Assembly (NCBI GenBank): GCA_036557185.1 | Contig: DATBHZ010000037.1 | Span: 1 to 48,223 of the forward strand | DNA from: DATBHZ01 sp036557185 | Lineage (GTDB): Bacteria; Actinomycetota; Acidimicrobiia; IMCC26256; JAENVU01 | Reading direction: 5' to 3' | Length of the DNA stretch: 48,223 nucleotides | Part shown: piece after piece, positions 39,163 to 47,900 of the stretch | How positions within the stretch are numbered: the first letter of the stretch is position 1 | Layout of the letters: every line of letters starts with the position of its first letter | Notes under the pieces: generated by a model | What the model saw: only the letters and a program-made list of their open reading frames with translations | The model's database searches: none | What the model was told of the DNA's origin: nothing | Program-made: the position numbers and the translations under genes

Positions 39163-40665
39163 TCAGCCGCCCGACAGCACCCCGGCGGGTGTCACCAACA
39201 GGCGCGTGAGCGCACGGTCGGCGTGTTCCATACGGAACGAGAGCAGACGCTGTGCATAACCGAGGACGTCGCCGGCGCGGCCGGGGTCGCCGGCGCGGTT
39301 CACCAGCTCGTTCGGGTCGTCGCGCAGGTCGTAGAAGATCGGATCCATACCCGCGAAGTGCACGTACTTGCCGGCCTCGTCGCGCAGCACGGCGAGCGTG
39401 CACTGGTCCGAGCGGAGCCCCAGGCCGCGTTGCGACAACTCGCCGATCGGGTCGCGGAAATCCCACTCCCAGTGAGCGGCGCCGCGCCAGCTCGGCGGCT
39501 CCGCTCCGGACGCGAACCCGAGCAACGAGCTCCCGTCACACTGGAGCGGCGCGTCGAGGCCGAGCCACTCGAGCACCGTCGGCATGAGGTCGACGTTCTC
39601 CGTGAACCGGTCGATCACGGAGCCGCGCGTCCCGTCCGCCGCGCTGCGTGGATCGCGCACGATGCACGGGACGTGGAAGCTCTGGTCGAACCATCCCAGC
39701 TTCTCGGTCAGCCAGTGATCGCCCAGCTGCTCACCATGATCCGAGGTGAGGACGACGAGCGTGTCGTCCCACGATCCCTGCTCGCGGAGGCCGTCGAAGA
39801 GGCGCCCCAGCTGGGCATCGACCTCGCTCATCATGCCGAAATACGTGGCTCGCAGGCGGCGGAGTTCATCGGGGTCGTCGGGTCCGTGCAGGCCCGGGAT
39901 CCCGACCATCATCCCCAGGAGCGGGTGCTCGGCACCCTCCTCGGCGATCGTGGGGTGGCGGACGGGGTCGGGCACCGACGCGGGGTCGTACATCGTGTTG
40001 TAGGGCTCGGGTGCCACGAAGGGCGGATGCGGCCTGATGTACGCGGCATGCACGAACCACGGCTCGTCGTCGCGTGCCTCGACGTGGTCGAGGATGCCGC
40101 CCGTGACGAACGCCGCCTCCGTGTCGTCCGCCCCGTAGCGCACGGGAGCACACAGCGCGTCGGACACCGGCTCGTACATCTCGCGGACGTTCTCCGGCAC
40201 CTCGTAGCCACGCTCGCGCAGCCACGCTCCCCACAACGCAAGGTGCTCCGGCAGGTCCACCACTGCGCGGAAGCCGGGAAGGACGCCCTCGTACGTCCGC
40301 AGACGCGCGTCCGAGGCCGCGAGCACGCGGGGATCGGGCGAGGCGTCCGTGTACCCGAAGAGCACGGGGTCGTAGCCGGCGGACCTCGCCTCCAGGGCGA
40401 TGTTGGTGAAGCGGGCGTCGAGCGGCGTGCCGTTGAGGATCGAGCGGTGGTTCATGAGGTACTGGCCCGTGTGCAGCGACGCGCGGCTCGGCCCACAGGG
40501 CGCGGCCTGCGCGTAGTGCCGGCGGAACAGCACCCCTTCGGCGGCCAGCCGGTCGAGCGCGGGGGTGCGAACGACGGGGTGGCCGAGGACGCCGAGGCAA
40601 TCGCCCCGCCACTGGTCGACCGTGATCAGGAGGACATTGGCGCGCCGGCTGCCCACGAGCCGCAC
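39163..40665 (-). CDS. Phosphonate monoester hydrolase-like sulfatase-superfamily enzyme
   Basis: A 500-residue enzyme of the alkaline phosphatase/sulfatase superfamily. The formylglycine motif is CGPSR (Cys 57), a C-x-P-S/A-R site that sulfatase maturation enzymes convert. Asp 17 (VDQWRGD), SDHGEQLGDH and the C-terminal DLRDDPNEL fit the metal site and fold. The stretch from CGPSRASLHTGQYLMNHR through GYDP, GYTDASPDPR and HPPFVAPEPY closely follows Rhizobium/Burkholderia phosphonate monoester hydrolases as I remember them. These cleave phosphonate and phosphodiester and some sulfate esters. The start is GTG at 40665. No phosphonate transport or C-P lyase gene is adjacent. Confidence 0.88.
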   Translation of the reverse strand: MRLVGSRRANVLLITVDQWRGDCLGVLGHPVVRTPALDRLAAEGVLFRRHYAQAAPCGPSRASLHTGQYLMNHRSILNGTPLDARFTNIALEARSAGYDPVLFGYTDASPDPRVLAASDARLRTYEGVLPGFRAVVDLPEHLALWGAWLRERGYEVPENVREMYEPVSDALCAPVRYGADDTEAAFVTGGILDHVEARDDEPWFVHAAYIRPHPPFVAPEPYNTMYDPASVPDPVRHPTIAEEGAEHPLLGMMVGIPGLHGPDDPDELRRLRATYFGMMSEVDAQLGRLFDGLREQGSWDDTLVVLTSDHGEQLGDHWLTEKLGWFDQSFHVPCIVRDPRSAADGTRGSVIDRFTENVDLMPTVLEWLGLDAPLQCDGSSLLGFASGAEPPSWRGAAHWEWDFRDPIGELSQRGLGLRSDQCTLAVLRDEAGKYVHFAGMDPIFYDLRDDPNELVNRAGDPGRAGDVLGYAQRLLSFRMEHADRALTRLLVTPAGVLSGG

Positions 40666-40682
40666 GCTACCGGCGGTGCCGC

Positions 40683-40967
40683 TCAGGCCACGAGCGAAGC
40701 GATCCCGGCGATCAGCATGACCAGCCCGAGGATCGCGAAGGCGACCGACCGGGTGACTGGCGCCTGCACCAGCTCCCCTTCACGCGTGCGGCCGGTGGTC
40801 TGGACCCGCGAGCTGCCCTTCGTCTTCGCGTTGCGGGCACCCGTGGTGCGCGGGCCCCGTACCAGGGCGTCGCGGCGACGACGGGAGAGTGCGAGCAGGT
40901 TGGCGACGAGCAACGCTCCTCCGATTGCCGCGACCAGCTCGCGCAGCACCTCGTCGTAGAAGCTCAC
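40683..40967 (-). CDS. Small two-helix membrane protein
   Basis: Unrecognised. A 94-residue protein with hydrophobic segments near residues 9-28 and 70-94 separated by a strongly basic linker rich in Arg, Lys and Thr. The GTG at 40967 is chosen because the frame upstream (to 41321) runs through the divergent nucS gene. The ribosome-binding site is weak. It lies 18 bp upstream of the hydrolase on the same strand and may share its transcript. Confidence 0.55.
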   Translation of the reverse strand: MSFYDEVLRELVAAIGGALLVANLLALSRRRRDALVRGPRTTGARNAKTKGSSRVQTTGRTREGELVQAPVTRSVAFAILGLVMLIAGIASLVA

Positions 40968-41051
40968 GGGCCGAGGGTATTCGACGTCGCCACGAAAGAG
41001 CCTGTCGGGCCGTCGCGCGCCCCGCGGCTCGTCGTGTGCCACGATCCGGCC

Positions 41052-41711
41052 GTGCGGGTGATCATCGCGAGGTGCTCGGTCACGTACTCGGGCAGGCTCG
41101 GAGCGCGGCTGCCGGAGGCCGTGCGTCTCGTGCTCCTGAAGGCCGACGGGTCGATCGCGATCCACGCCGACGCGAAGGCGTACAAGCCCCTCAACTGGAT
41201 GAACCCGCCGTGCACGGTGCACGTGGACGACGGCAGGATCCTCGCCGAGAGCGCGCAAGGTGAGCTCCTCACCGTCGAGCTGCACGAAGTGGTGAGCGAC
41301 ACGTCCTTCGAGCTGGGGCACGATCCCGGTCTCGAGAAGGACGGCGTGGAGGCGGAGCTGCAGGAGCTCATCGCCGCGCGGGTCGCCGCGCTCCGCGAGG
41401 ACCTGACGCTGATCCGACGGGAGTACCCCACCGACATCGGCCCGATCGACGTGCTGTGCCGCGACGGAGAGGGGCGCGCCATCGCCGTCGAGATCAAGCG
41501 GATCGGCGAGATCGCCGGCGTGGACCAGCTCTTGCGCTACCAGGAACGGCTCGACCGCGACTCGCGCCTGGCGCCGACCCTCGGGATGCTCGTCGCGACG
41601 AAGATTAAGCCCCAGGCGCGCGTCTACGCGCAGAGCCGCGGGATCGAGTGCCTCGAGGTCTCGCTCGAAGAGCTACGCGAGCACGAGACGTCCAACCCCA
41701 AGCTGTTCTGA
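41052..41711 (+). CDS. nucS: Mismatch-specific endonuclease NucS (EndoMS)
   Basis: NucS performs non-canonical mismatch repair in actinobacteria and archaea that lack MutS/MutL, cutting both strands at mismatches. The 219-residue protein has the N-terminal DNA-binding/dimerisation half (about 1-105) with YSGRLGARLP and LNWMNPP, and a C-terminal RecB-like nuclease with IDVLCRDGEG, VEIKR (catalytic Glu-Lys) and QLLRYQERL. The C terminus ends in LF, similar to the beta-clamp-binding tail in this family. The GTG at 41052 follows CACGAT by 6 nt and is probably leaderless. Its presence supports the actinobacterial assignment. Confidence 0.95.
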   Translation: MRVIIARCSVTYSGRLGARLPEAVRLVLLKADGSIAIHADAKAYKPLNWMNPPCTVHVDDGRILAESAQGELLTVELHEVVSDTSFELGHDPGLEKDGVEAELQELIAARVAALREDLTLIRREYPTDIGPIDVLCRDGEGRAIAVEIKRIGEIAGVDQLLRYQERLDRDSRLAPTLGMLVATKIKPQARVYAQSRGIECLEVSLEELREHETSNPKLF

Positions 41712-41727
41712 GGTCCGGGAGGTCGAG

Positions 41728-42219
41728 ATGCCACACCCGCGCGAGGAGGTCGCCGCCACGGTGGAGCGGTACGTCCGGCTGCGCCGCGAGATCGACGCCG
41801 GACAGCACGGCGACGCCCCCTGGACGAAGATCGCCGACTTCTTCACCGACGACGTGGTGTACATCGACCCGGCATGGGGCCGTGTCGAGGGCATCGACGC
41901 GCTCAAGGCGTTCCTCGACGAGAGCATGCGCGGGCTCGAGGACTGGAAGTTCCCCGTCGAGTACACGGCGATCGAGGGCGACACCGTGGTGATCAAGTGG
42001 ACCCAGATCACGCCGGGGACCGGCCCCCGCGGCGAGGAGCTACGCCAATCCGGGTACTCCACCCTCCTCTACGCAGGCAACGGCAAGTTCTCGTACGAGG
42101 AGGACCTCCTCAACATGACGCACGTGCTCGAGGACCTCGCCGCGAGCGGCTGGCGGCCGCAGCCGGGCTTCAAGGCACCGCCGGAGCACCCCGATCGCGA
42201 CTGGTCGCGCCCGGGATAG
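41728..42219 (+). CDS. NTF2/SnoaL-like family protein
   Basis: A 163-residue protein with a SnoaL-like NTF2 fold: an N-terminal helical pair (VERYVRLRREIDAG), IADFFTDDVVYIDPAWGRVEGIDALKAFLDE (in parts FFTDDVVYIDPAWG), and alternating strands with EGDTVVIKWTQI and GYSTLLYAGNGKFSYEEDLLN. This resembles uncharacterised actinobacterial polyketide-cyclase-like proteins. The function is unknown. The ATG is 16 bp after nucS with GGGAGG upstream, so it probably belongs to the same transcript. It converges with dnaB. Confidence 0.83.
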   Translation: MPHPREEVAATVERYVRLRREIDAGQHGDAPWTKIADFFTDDVVYIDPAWGRVEGIDALKAFLDESMRGLEDWKFPVEYTAIEGDTVVIKWTQITPGTGPRGEELRQSGYSTLLYAGNGKFSYEEDLLNMTHVLEDLAASGWRPQPGFKAPPEHPDRDWSRPG

Positions 42220-42223
42220 GCAC

Positions 42224-43618
<1,395 letters not shown>

Positions 43619-43678
43619 CGTCGCGCCCGCAGCCTGTGAGCAGTAAGAGGAACAACCCCGGTTTCTCTGTGCGTTGGC

Positions 43679-43717
43679 TGTGGAATTGGCTGTGGATACA
43701 GCGTGGGGTCATCCACA
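43679..43717. promoter_or_regulatory. Cluster of DnaA-box-like sites before dnaB
   Basis: TGTGGATAC (43691-43699) and TCATCCACA (43709-43717, opposite orientation) each match the 9-bp DnaA box at 8 positions. A weaker site, TGTGGAATT, lies 12 bp earlier (43679-43687). They lie about 60-100 bp upstream of the dnaB start. Control of dnaB or titration of DnaA are possible roles. Confidence 0.6.
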
Positions 43718-43797
43718 GGGCAGCGGACGAGCCGCGTCCCGGAGGCGATTGTGACCGAGGGCTGTGACAGGTACGGGGACGCTCGTACGGGAGCCCG

Positions 43798-44244
43798 TTA
43801 CTGGGCGACGACCTCGACCGCGAGCAGGGCGGTCACCTCGGAGTGCAGCTGCACCGGCACCTCGCTCGCCCCGAGCTCCTTCAGAGGCTCCGCGAGCAGG
43901 ACCTTGCGTCGATCGATCTCGACGCCCGTCTGCTCCTGCACCGCGGCTGCGATGTCGGCGTTGGTCACCGAGCCGAACAGCTTGCCCGCCTCACCTGCGC
44001 GCGCGGGCACCTTCACCGTGACGCCCGCGAGCCGCGTCGCGACCTCGTTCGCCGCCTCCCGGTCGCGGTCCTCCTTGGCCTGGCGGTTCCGGCGCATCGC
44101 GGCCGCCTGCTCGACCACACCCCGGGTCGCCACGATCGCGAGGCCGCGGGGGACGAGGTAGTTGCGCGCGTAGCCATTGGCGACGTCGACGAGATCACCC
44201 TTGCGGCCGAGCGATTCCACGTCGTCGCGCAGCACGATCTTCAT
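43798..44244 (-). CDS. rplI: 50S ribosomal protein L9
   Basis: L9 is a two-domain protein of the large subunit near the L1 stalk. The 148-residue length is normal. The N-terminal domain has the L9 signature GRKGDLVDVANGYARNYLVPRGLA (in parts GRKGDLVDVANGYARNYL), and a long connecting helix (about 45-80) leads to the C-terminal domain with GKLFGSVTNADIAAA. Its ATG overlaps the TGA of rpsR as ATGA. It is in the usual rpsF-ssb-rpsR-rplI order. Confidence 0.97.
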   Translation of the reverse strand: MKIVLRDDVESLGRKGDLVDVANGYARNYLVPRGLAIVATRGVVEQAAAMRRNRQAKEDRDREAANEVATRLAGVTVKVPARAGEAGKLFGSVTNADIAAAVQEQTGVEIDRRKVLLAEPLKELGASEVPVQLHSEVTALLAVEVVAQ

Positions 44245-44720
44245 TCGCCCTCTTCCTCGAAGCGCTCGGCGCCCTCGGTCGGCTCATCGGGCGCGCCCGC
44301 GCCGTCCATCGGGGGAGCGTCAGCGGCAACCGGCGCGCCCTCCCGGTCCGCGTCGCTGATCGTGGGCGGCGGCGAGTCGGGCGTCGGCATCGGCGCGGAC
44401 AGGTCGTCGCGACGCTCGCCGCGGTCGCGCCTACCGCTCCGGCTCCGCTGGGTGACCTGGCGCACGCTGTAGGGCAGGAGCGCCATCTCTCGCGCGACGC
44501 GGATCGCCTGCGCGACCGCGCGTTGCTGCTGTGCGCTGTTCCCGGTGACACGGCGGGCACGGATCTTGGCGCGCTCCGACATGAAGCGACGCAGCAGGTT
44601 CACGTCCTTGTAGTCGATCCAGTCGATGCTCTCCTGCGTGAGGATCGACACCTTCTTCTTGGGCGCGCGCCGCCGGTCGGCGGCTGCCCCACCCTTGCGT
44701 CGGTCCCGGTCTCGTGCCAT
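44241..44720 (-). CDS. rpsR: 30S ribosomal protein S18 with long C-terminal tail
   Basis: S18 binds S6 and the platform of the small subunit. Residues 1-90 carry the S18 core: IDWIDYKDVNLLRRFMSERAKIRARRVTG (in parts DYKDVNLLRRFMSERAKI), QQQRAVAQAIRVARE and ALLPYSV. No zinc Cys is present (the C-minus form). Unusually, about 65 further residues follow: basic (RSRSGRRDRGERRDD), then Pro-rich, then very acidic, ending in EEEGE. S18 is normally 75-90 residues. The tail is part of one open frame and ends in an ATGA overlap with rplI, so it is not an obvious sequencing error. Confidence 0.95.
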   Translation of the reverse strand: MARDRDRRKGGAAADRRRAPKKKVSILTQESIDWIDYKDVNLLRRFMSERAKIRARRVTGNSAQQQRAVAQAIRVAREMALLPYSVRQVTQRSRSGRRDRGERRDDLSAPMPTPDSPPPTISDADREGAPVAADAPPMDGAGAPDEPTEGAERFEEEGE

Positions 44721-44768
44721 GTGCCGTGCTCTCGCTTTCGTGAGACGCCCCGGGCGGGGCGCTCGGTC

Positions 44769-45233
44769 CTAGAAGGGTTCCTCGTCGCTGAAGTCGGCGG
44801 CGCCGGACGGTCCGCCGACGGGCTGGCGCGACCCGAAGTCGCCGCCTCCGCCTCCGCCGCCGCTGCCTCCGCGGCGCTCGGCGCGCTTCACCTCGGCGGT
44901 CGCCCAACGGAGGCTCGGGCCCACCTCGTCGGCCACGATCTCGACGACGCTGCGCTTCTCGCCCTGCTCCGTCTCCCAGCTCCGCTGCTCGAGACGCCCG
45001 TTGACCACCACACGAGTGCCCTTCGCGAGCGACTCGTTGACGTTCTCCGCCATGTCGCCCCAGCACACGACGTTGAAGAAGCTGGTGCGCTCCTCCCACT
45101 CCTGGGTCTGGCGGTTCTGCCAACGGCGGCTGACAGCGATGCCCAGCCGTGCGTTGGACTGCCCGGTCGCGGTGTAGCGCATCTCGGGGTCGCGGGTGAG
45201 GTTCCCGACGACGGTGATCGAGTTGTCTGCCAT
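44769..45233 (-). CDS. ssb: Single-stranded DNA-binding protein
   Basis: SSB protects single-stranded DNA at forks and repair sites. The 154-residue protein has an OB fold (about 1-110, with NSITVVGNLTRDPEMRYT, RTSFFNVVCWGDMAENV and SVVEIVADEVGPSLRW), a Gly-rich linker (about 120-140) and the conserved acidic tip DEEPF that recruits partner proteins. The ATG at 45233 has GGGAGG upstream. It lies between rpsF and rpsR as in many bacteria. Confidence 0.97.
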   Translation of the reverse strand: MADNSITVVGNLTRDPEMRYTATGQSNARLGIAVSRRWQNRQTQEWEERTSFFNVVCWGDMAENVNESLAKGTRVVVNGRLEQRSWETEQGEKRSVVEIVADEVGPSLRWATAEVKRAERRGGSGGGGGGGDFGSRQPVGGPSGAADFSDEEPF

Positions 45234-45281
45234 GAGTAGTGCCTCCCTGGTTCGCCGGCGCAGGCGATCGGCTGTGCCGAC

Positions 45282-45617
45282 CTACGCCTGTGCCTCGGCC
45301 GCCTCGGCACCTGCGAGGTTCCCATAGACGTGCTCGGGAATGCGCAGGACCTTGTGGCGGATCACTTCATCAGCAAGGGAGAGGGCCCGGTGCAGCTCGT
45401 CCATCGCAGCCGGCTCAGCCTTCGCCTGGAGGACGACGTAATAGCCCTCCCAGCGGTGCCGGACCTCGTAGGCGAACCGCCGCTTGCCCCAGTGGTCGAT
45501 GGGACCCAGCTCGGCTCCCCGCGAGCTCAGGAGCTCGACGAAGCGATCGACGGCAGCCCGGATCGTCTCCTCTTCCAGGTCCGCGTCGAGGATGATCATG
45601 ACTTCGTACGGCCGCAT
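45282..45617 (-). CDS. rpsF: 30S ribosomal protein S6
   Basis: S6 forms a heterodimer with S18 on the small-subunit platform. The 111-residue protein opens with RPYEVMIILDADLEEE and contains DHWGKRRFAYEVRHRWEGYYVV (in parts WGKRRFAYEV), the S6 signature. The start is ATG at 45617, with the ideal Shine-Dalgarno AGGAGG 7 nt upstream. It heads rpsF-ssb-rpsR-rplI, with a leader that holds a strong hairpin just before the Shine-Dalgarno. Confidence 0.97.
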   Translation of the reverse strand: MRPYEVMIILDADLEEETIRAAVDRFVELLSSRGAELGPIDHWGKRRFAYEVRHRWEGYYVVLQAKAEPAAMDELHRALSLADEVIRHKVLRIPEHVYGNLAGAEAAEAQA

Positions 45618-45637
45618 GGGCCTGTACCTCCTTCGGA

Positions 45638-45656
45638 CCGCCGTACGAGACGGCGG
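45638..45656 (-). promoter_or_regulatory. Hairpin in the rpsF leader
   Basis: CCGCCGT-CTCGT-ACGGCGG is a perfect 7-bp stem with a 5-nt loop, about 20 nt before the rpsF start and close to AGGAGG. Several bacteria have an S6:S18-binding structure in this leader for feedback control. I did not verify the consensus here. Confidence 0.45.
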
Positions 45657-45773
45657 GCTCTCGGGTTCAGCTCACGACGGACCGTTGCGAACGCACCAGC
45701 CGTACCGAGCTGCCAGAGAGCAGGGATGGGACGCACGCTGCGCTCAGGCAAACGTGCGCTCTGGCGGAGCGAC

Positions 45774-45790
45774 GAGGCTACCAGAGCCTC
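45774..45790 (-). terminator. Hairpin after panB
   Basis: GAGGCT-ACCAG-AGCCTC is a perfect 6-bp stem with a 5-nt loop, 26 bp past the panB stop. A second stem, GCTC/GAGC (about 45758-45770), follows it. No T-tract. Confidence 0.4.
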
Positions 45791-45816
45791 TCGCTGCGGA
45801 CCTATCGAGGCGAACC

Positions 45817-46716
45817 CTAGCGGGGGGGTGTGACAGCTTCGTCGGGGTCGTCCTCGAGGTGGAGCACCTCCGCCATGCGGTCGGTCATGTGGTACGTCTC
45901 CTCGCTCGAGGGGAAGCGACCCTCGCGCACGTCCTCCACGAACCGCGTGACGGCGTCGACGGAGACGCCCTTCACGTCGGCGTAGCGGCGCACGAACTTC
46001 GGGACCATCCGGTCCTCGATGCCGAGCAGGTCGTGGTACACGAGCACCTGGCCGTCGCAGTGGCGTCCCGCGCCGATCCCGATGGTCGGAACTTCGACGG
46101 CGTCCGTGACCATCCGGGCCACGCCGTCGGGCACGCACTCGAGCACGATCGCGAAGCAGCCGGCCTCCGCCAGGGCCACAGCGTCGTCGACAATCGCGCG
46201 AGCCGCCTCGAGGCGCCGGCCCTGCACCTTGAAGCCCCCGATCGCGTGGATCGACTGCGGCGTCAAGCCCAGGTGTCCCATCACGGGGATCTCGGCGTCG
46301 AGGATCGCTGCGACCGCGTCCAAGCGCTTGCGCCCGCCCTCGAGCTTGATCGCGCCGGCACCGGCGCGCACCAGCTTCGCCGCGTTGCGGACGGTCTCCT
46401 CGCGATCGAGGTGGTAGCTCAGCCACGGCATGTCGCCGACGATGAGCGCGTGCGGCCTCGTGCGGGCCACTGCCGCGACGTGGTGCGCCATCTCGTCGGT
46501 CGTCACCTGGAGCGTGTCGTCGTAACCGAGCACGACCATGGCCAGGGTGTCGCCGACCAGGATCACGTCGGCGCCCGCGGCGTCGACCGCGCGGGCCGAC
46601 GGCGCGTCGTACGCGGTGACCATCACGATCGGTCGCGAGCCGCCCTTGAACGCCGCGATGTCGGGAGCTGTCAGACGCTTCTCGGCCGCTCCGGCCTCGG
46701 GAGTCGCGCTGCCCAT
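45817..46716 (-). CDS. panB: 3-methyl-2-oxobutanoate hydroxymethyltransferase
   Basis: PanB makes ketopantoate from alpha-ketoisovalerate and methylene-THF, the first step of pantothenate synthesis. The 299-residue enzyme has VMVTAYDAPSARAVDAAGAD (31-50), VGDTLAMVVLGYDDTL (55-70, Mg ligand Asp), the KLEGG loop (Lys and Glu, 122-127), MGHLGLTPQS (catalytic Glu/His region) and PTIGIGAGRHCDGQVLV. I chose the ATG at 46716 with GGAGG 7 nt upstream; a longer frame extends to 47037 without family similarity. panC and panD are not in view. MetF in the same window supplies the folate pool it draws on. Confidence 0.96.
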   Translation of the reverse strand: MGSATPEAGAAEKRLTAPDIAAFKGGSRPIVMVTAYDAPSARAVDAAGADVILVGDTLAMVVLGYDDTLQVTTDEMAHHVAAVARTRPHALIVGDMPWLSYHLDREETVRNAAKLVRAGAGAIKLEGGRKRLDAVAAILDAEIPVMGHLGLTPQSIHAIGGFKVQGRRLEAARAIVDDAVALAEAGCFAIVLECVPDGVARMVTDAVEVPTIGIGAGRHCDGQVLVYHDLLGIEDRMVPKFVRRYADVKGVSVDAVTRFVEDVREGRFPSSEETYHMTDRMAEVLHLEDDPDEAVTPPR

Positions 46717-46804
46717 CGTCTCGCCTCCGTCGTCCAGGGCACGGTCGGCTCCCGGCGACAGCCCGAGGATAGACCGAGGCTCGATCGATGCGTCCAGCAG
46801 CCGA

Positions 46805-47862
46805 TCAGTCGCCGTTGTCGATGATCGAGACGGGCGCTGTGGCAGATGGGAGGGTCGCGAACATCGGGTTCGTGAAGTTGATCGAGAAGGTCTCGGTGGC
46901 TTCGGGGTTCGTGTCGCCGAGCACGACGACGGCCACGGCCGCGCGGCGTGCTCCTCTCCGGATCCCCACGGTGGCGGGCGGCCTGGTGACCGGTGGCTTG
47001 GCGACGTAGTCGGTGCCTGCGGTGGCGGTCCCGTCACTCGTGCGGTACTGGACGGTGACCTTGTCGACCTTGTCTACGACGGACAGGAGCAACGGGACCT
47101 TCACCGTGACCTTCCCGACATCGGGCTCGACGATGCGGGCCGCGCCGACGAGGACCTGCGAGGGAGCCAAGCAGCAGGGCTGGACCAGTCCGACTCCGCC
47201 GAGGCGTCCGATCGACGCGCCCGTCACGCTGTACAGCGTCGCCGCAAAGACGACGTTCGTCGCAGGAAGCGACGTGATGTTCTTGGCCCCGACGGTCAGG
47301 AACGTCTCGAGATGGCCCGGCTTGATCGTGACCGTCTTGAAATCGTCGTAGGTCCTCGTGTCTTCGTTCTCCCAGACGGTGATCGTGACGTCGGTGGCCG
47401 CGGGCTCGTTCAGCGTGATCGGGAAGGCCAGTGCCCCTCCCGCCCAGCTCATCACGTCACCGATAGACAAACAGACGCCCGTGCACTGCACCGAGGTCCC
47501 GACGAGGAGCGCGCCGCTGTGGCTCACCGAGGTGACATCGGCGATGCCCTCGACCTGTGCGGGGACGAAACGCGAGGTCAGGGTGCCGTCACCGAGCTGA
47601 CCGACCGTGTTGACTCCCCAGTCCCACAGGCTGCCGTCGGACCTCACCGCGAACACTGCGTCGGGCGCCGCTGTCACCGACACGGCATCGGAGATCCCGC
47701 TTACCTGGACAGGTGAGGGCTGCCCGTCCAACGTGTTCGGTGGCGGGTTCGTCGCGCCCCAGAACCACACGGTGCCGTCGGACGCGCGCGCCAGGCTCTG
47801 CGAGCCCCCTGCGCTCACCGAGGTGATCGAGCCGAGCCCCGGCACCTGCATCGGCAACAATA
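46805..47862 (-). pseudogene. RCC1-repeat/Calx-beta protein, 5' end lost to an IS
   Basis: The reading frame encodes two to three RCC1-type repeats (for example QVPGLGSITSVSAGGSQSLA, then WDWGVNTVGQLGDGT) followed by a Calx-beta-like domain (EATETFSINFTNP, DGTATAGTDYV). Such secreted beta-propeller proteins are normally much longer, with signal peptides and six or more repeats. The frame begins in mid-repeat, right where an IS1595-family element starts on the opposite strand, so the 5' part has been separated or lost. In-frame codons continue to 47893 but are IS sequence. The 3' part is intact to its stop at 46805. Confidence 0.75.
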
Positions 47863-47865
47863 TAC

Positions 47866-47894
47866 TTGACTCACCTACCCTTGAGTCGTACACT
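47866..47894 (+). promoter_or_regulatory. Promoter of the IS1595-family transposase, leaderless
   Basis: TTGACT (47866-47871), a 17-bp spacer and TACACT (47889-47894) form a near-consensus promoter. The ATG at 47901 follows 6 nt after the -10, so the transcript probably starts on the ATG; no Shine-Dalgarno is visible. An inverted pair GACTCA/TGAGTC and a direct repeat ACTCACCT lie within it. Confidence 0.7.
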
Positions 47895-47900
47895 CACCTC

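Noticed and set aside
47866..47899. Direct repeat ACTCACCT as the 8-bp target duplication of the IS
   Set aside because: The two copies lie only 23 bp apart, on the same side of the transposase, within its promoter, so they cannot flank the element.
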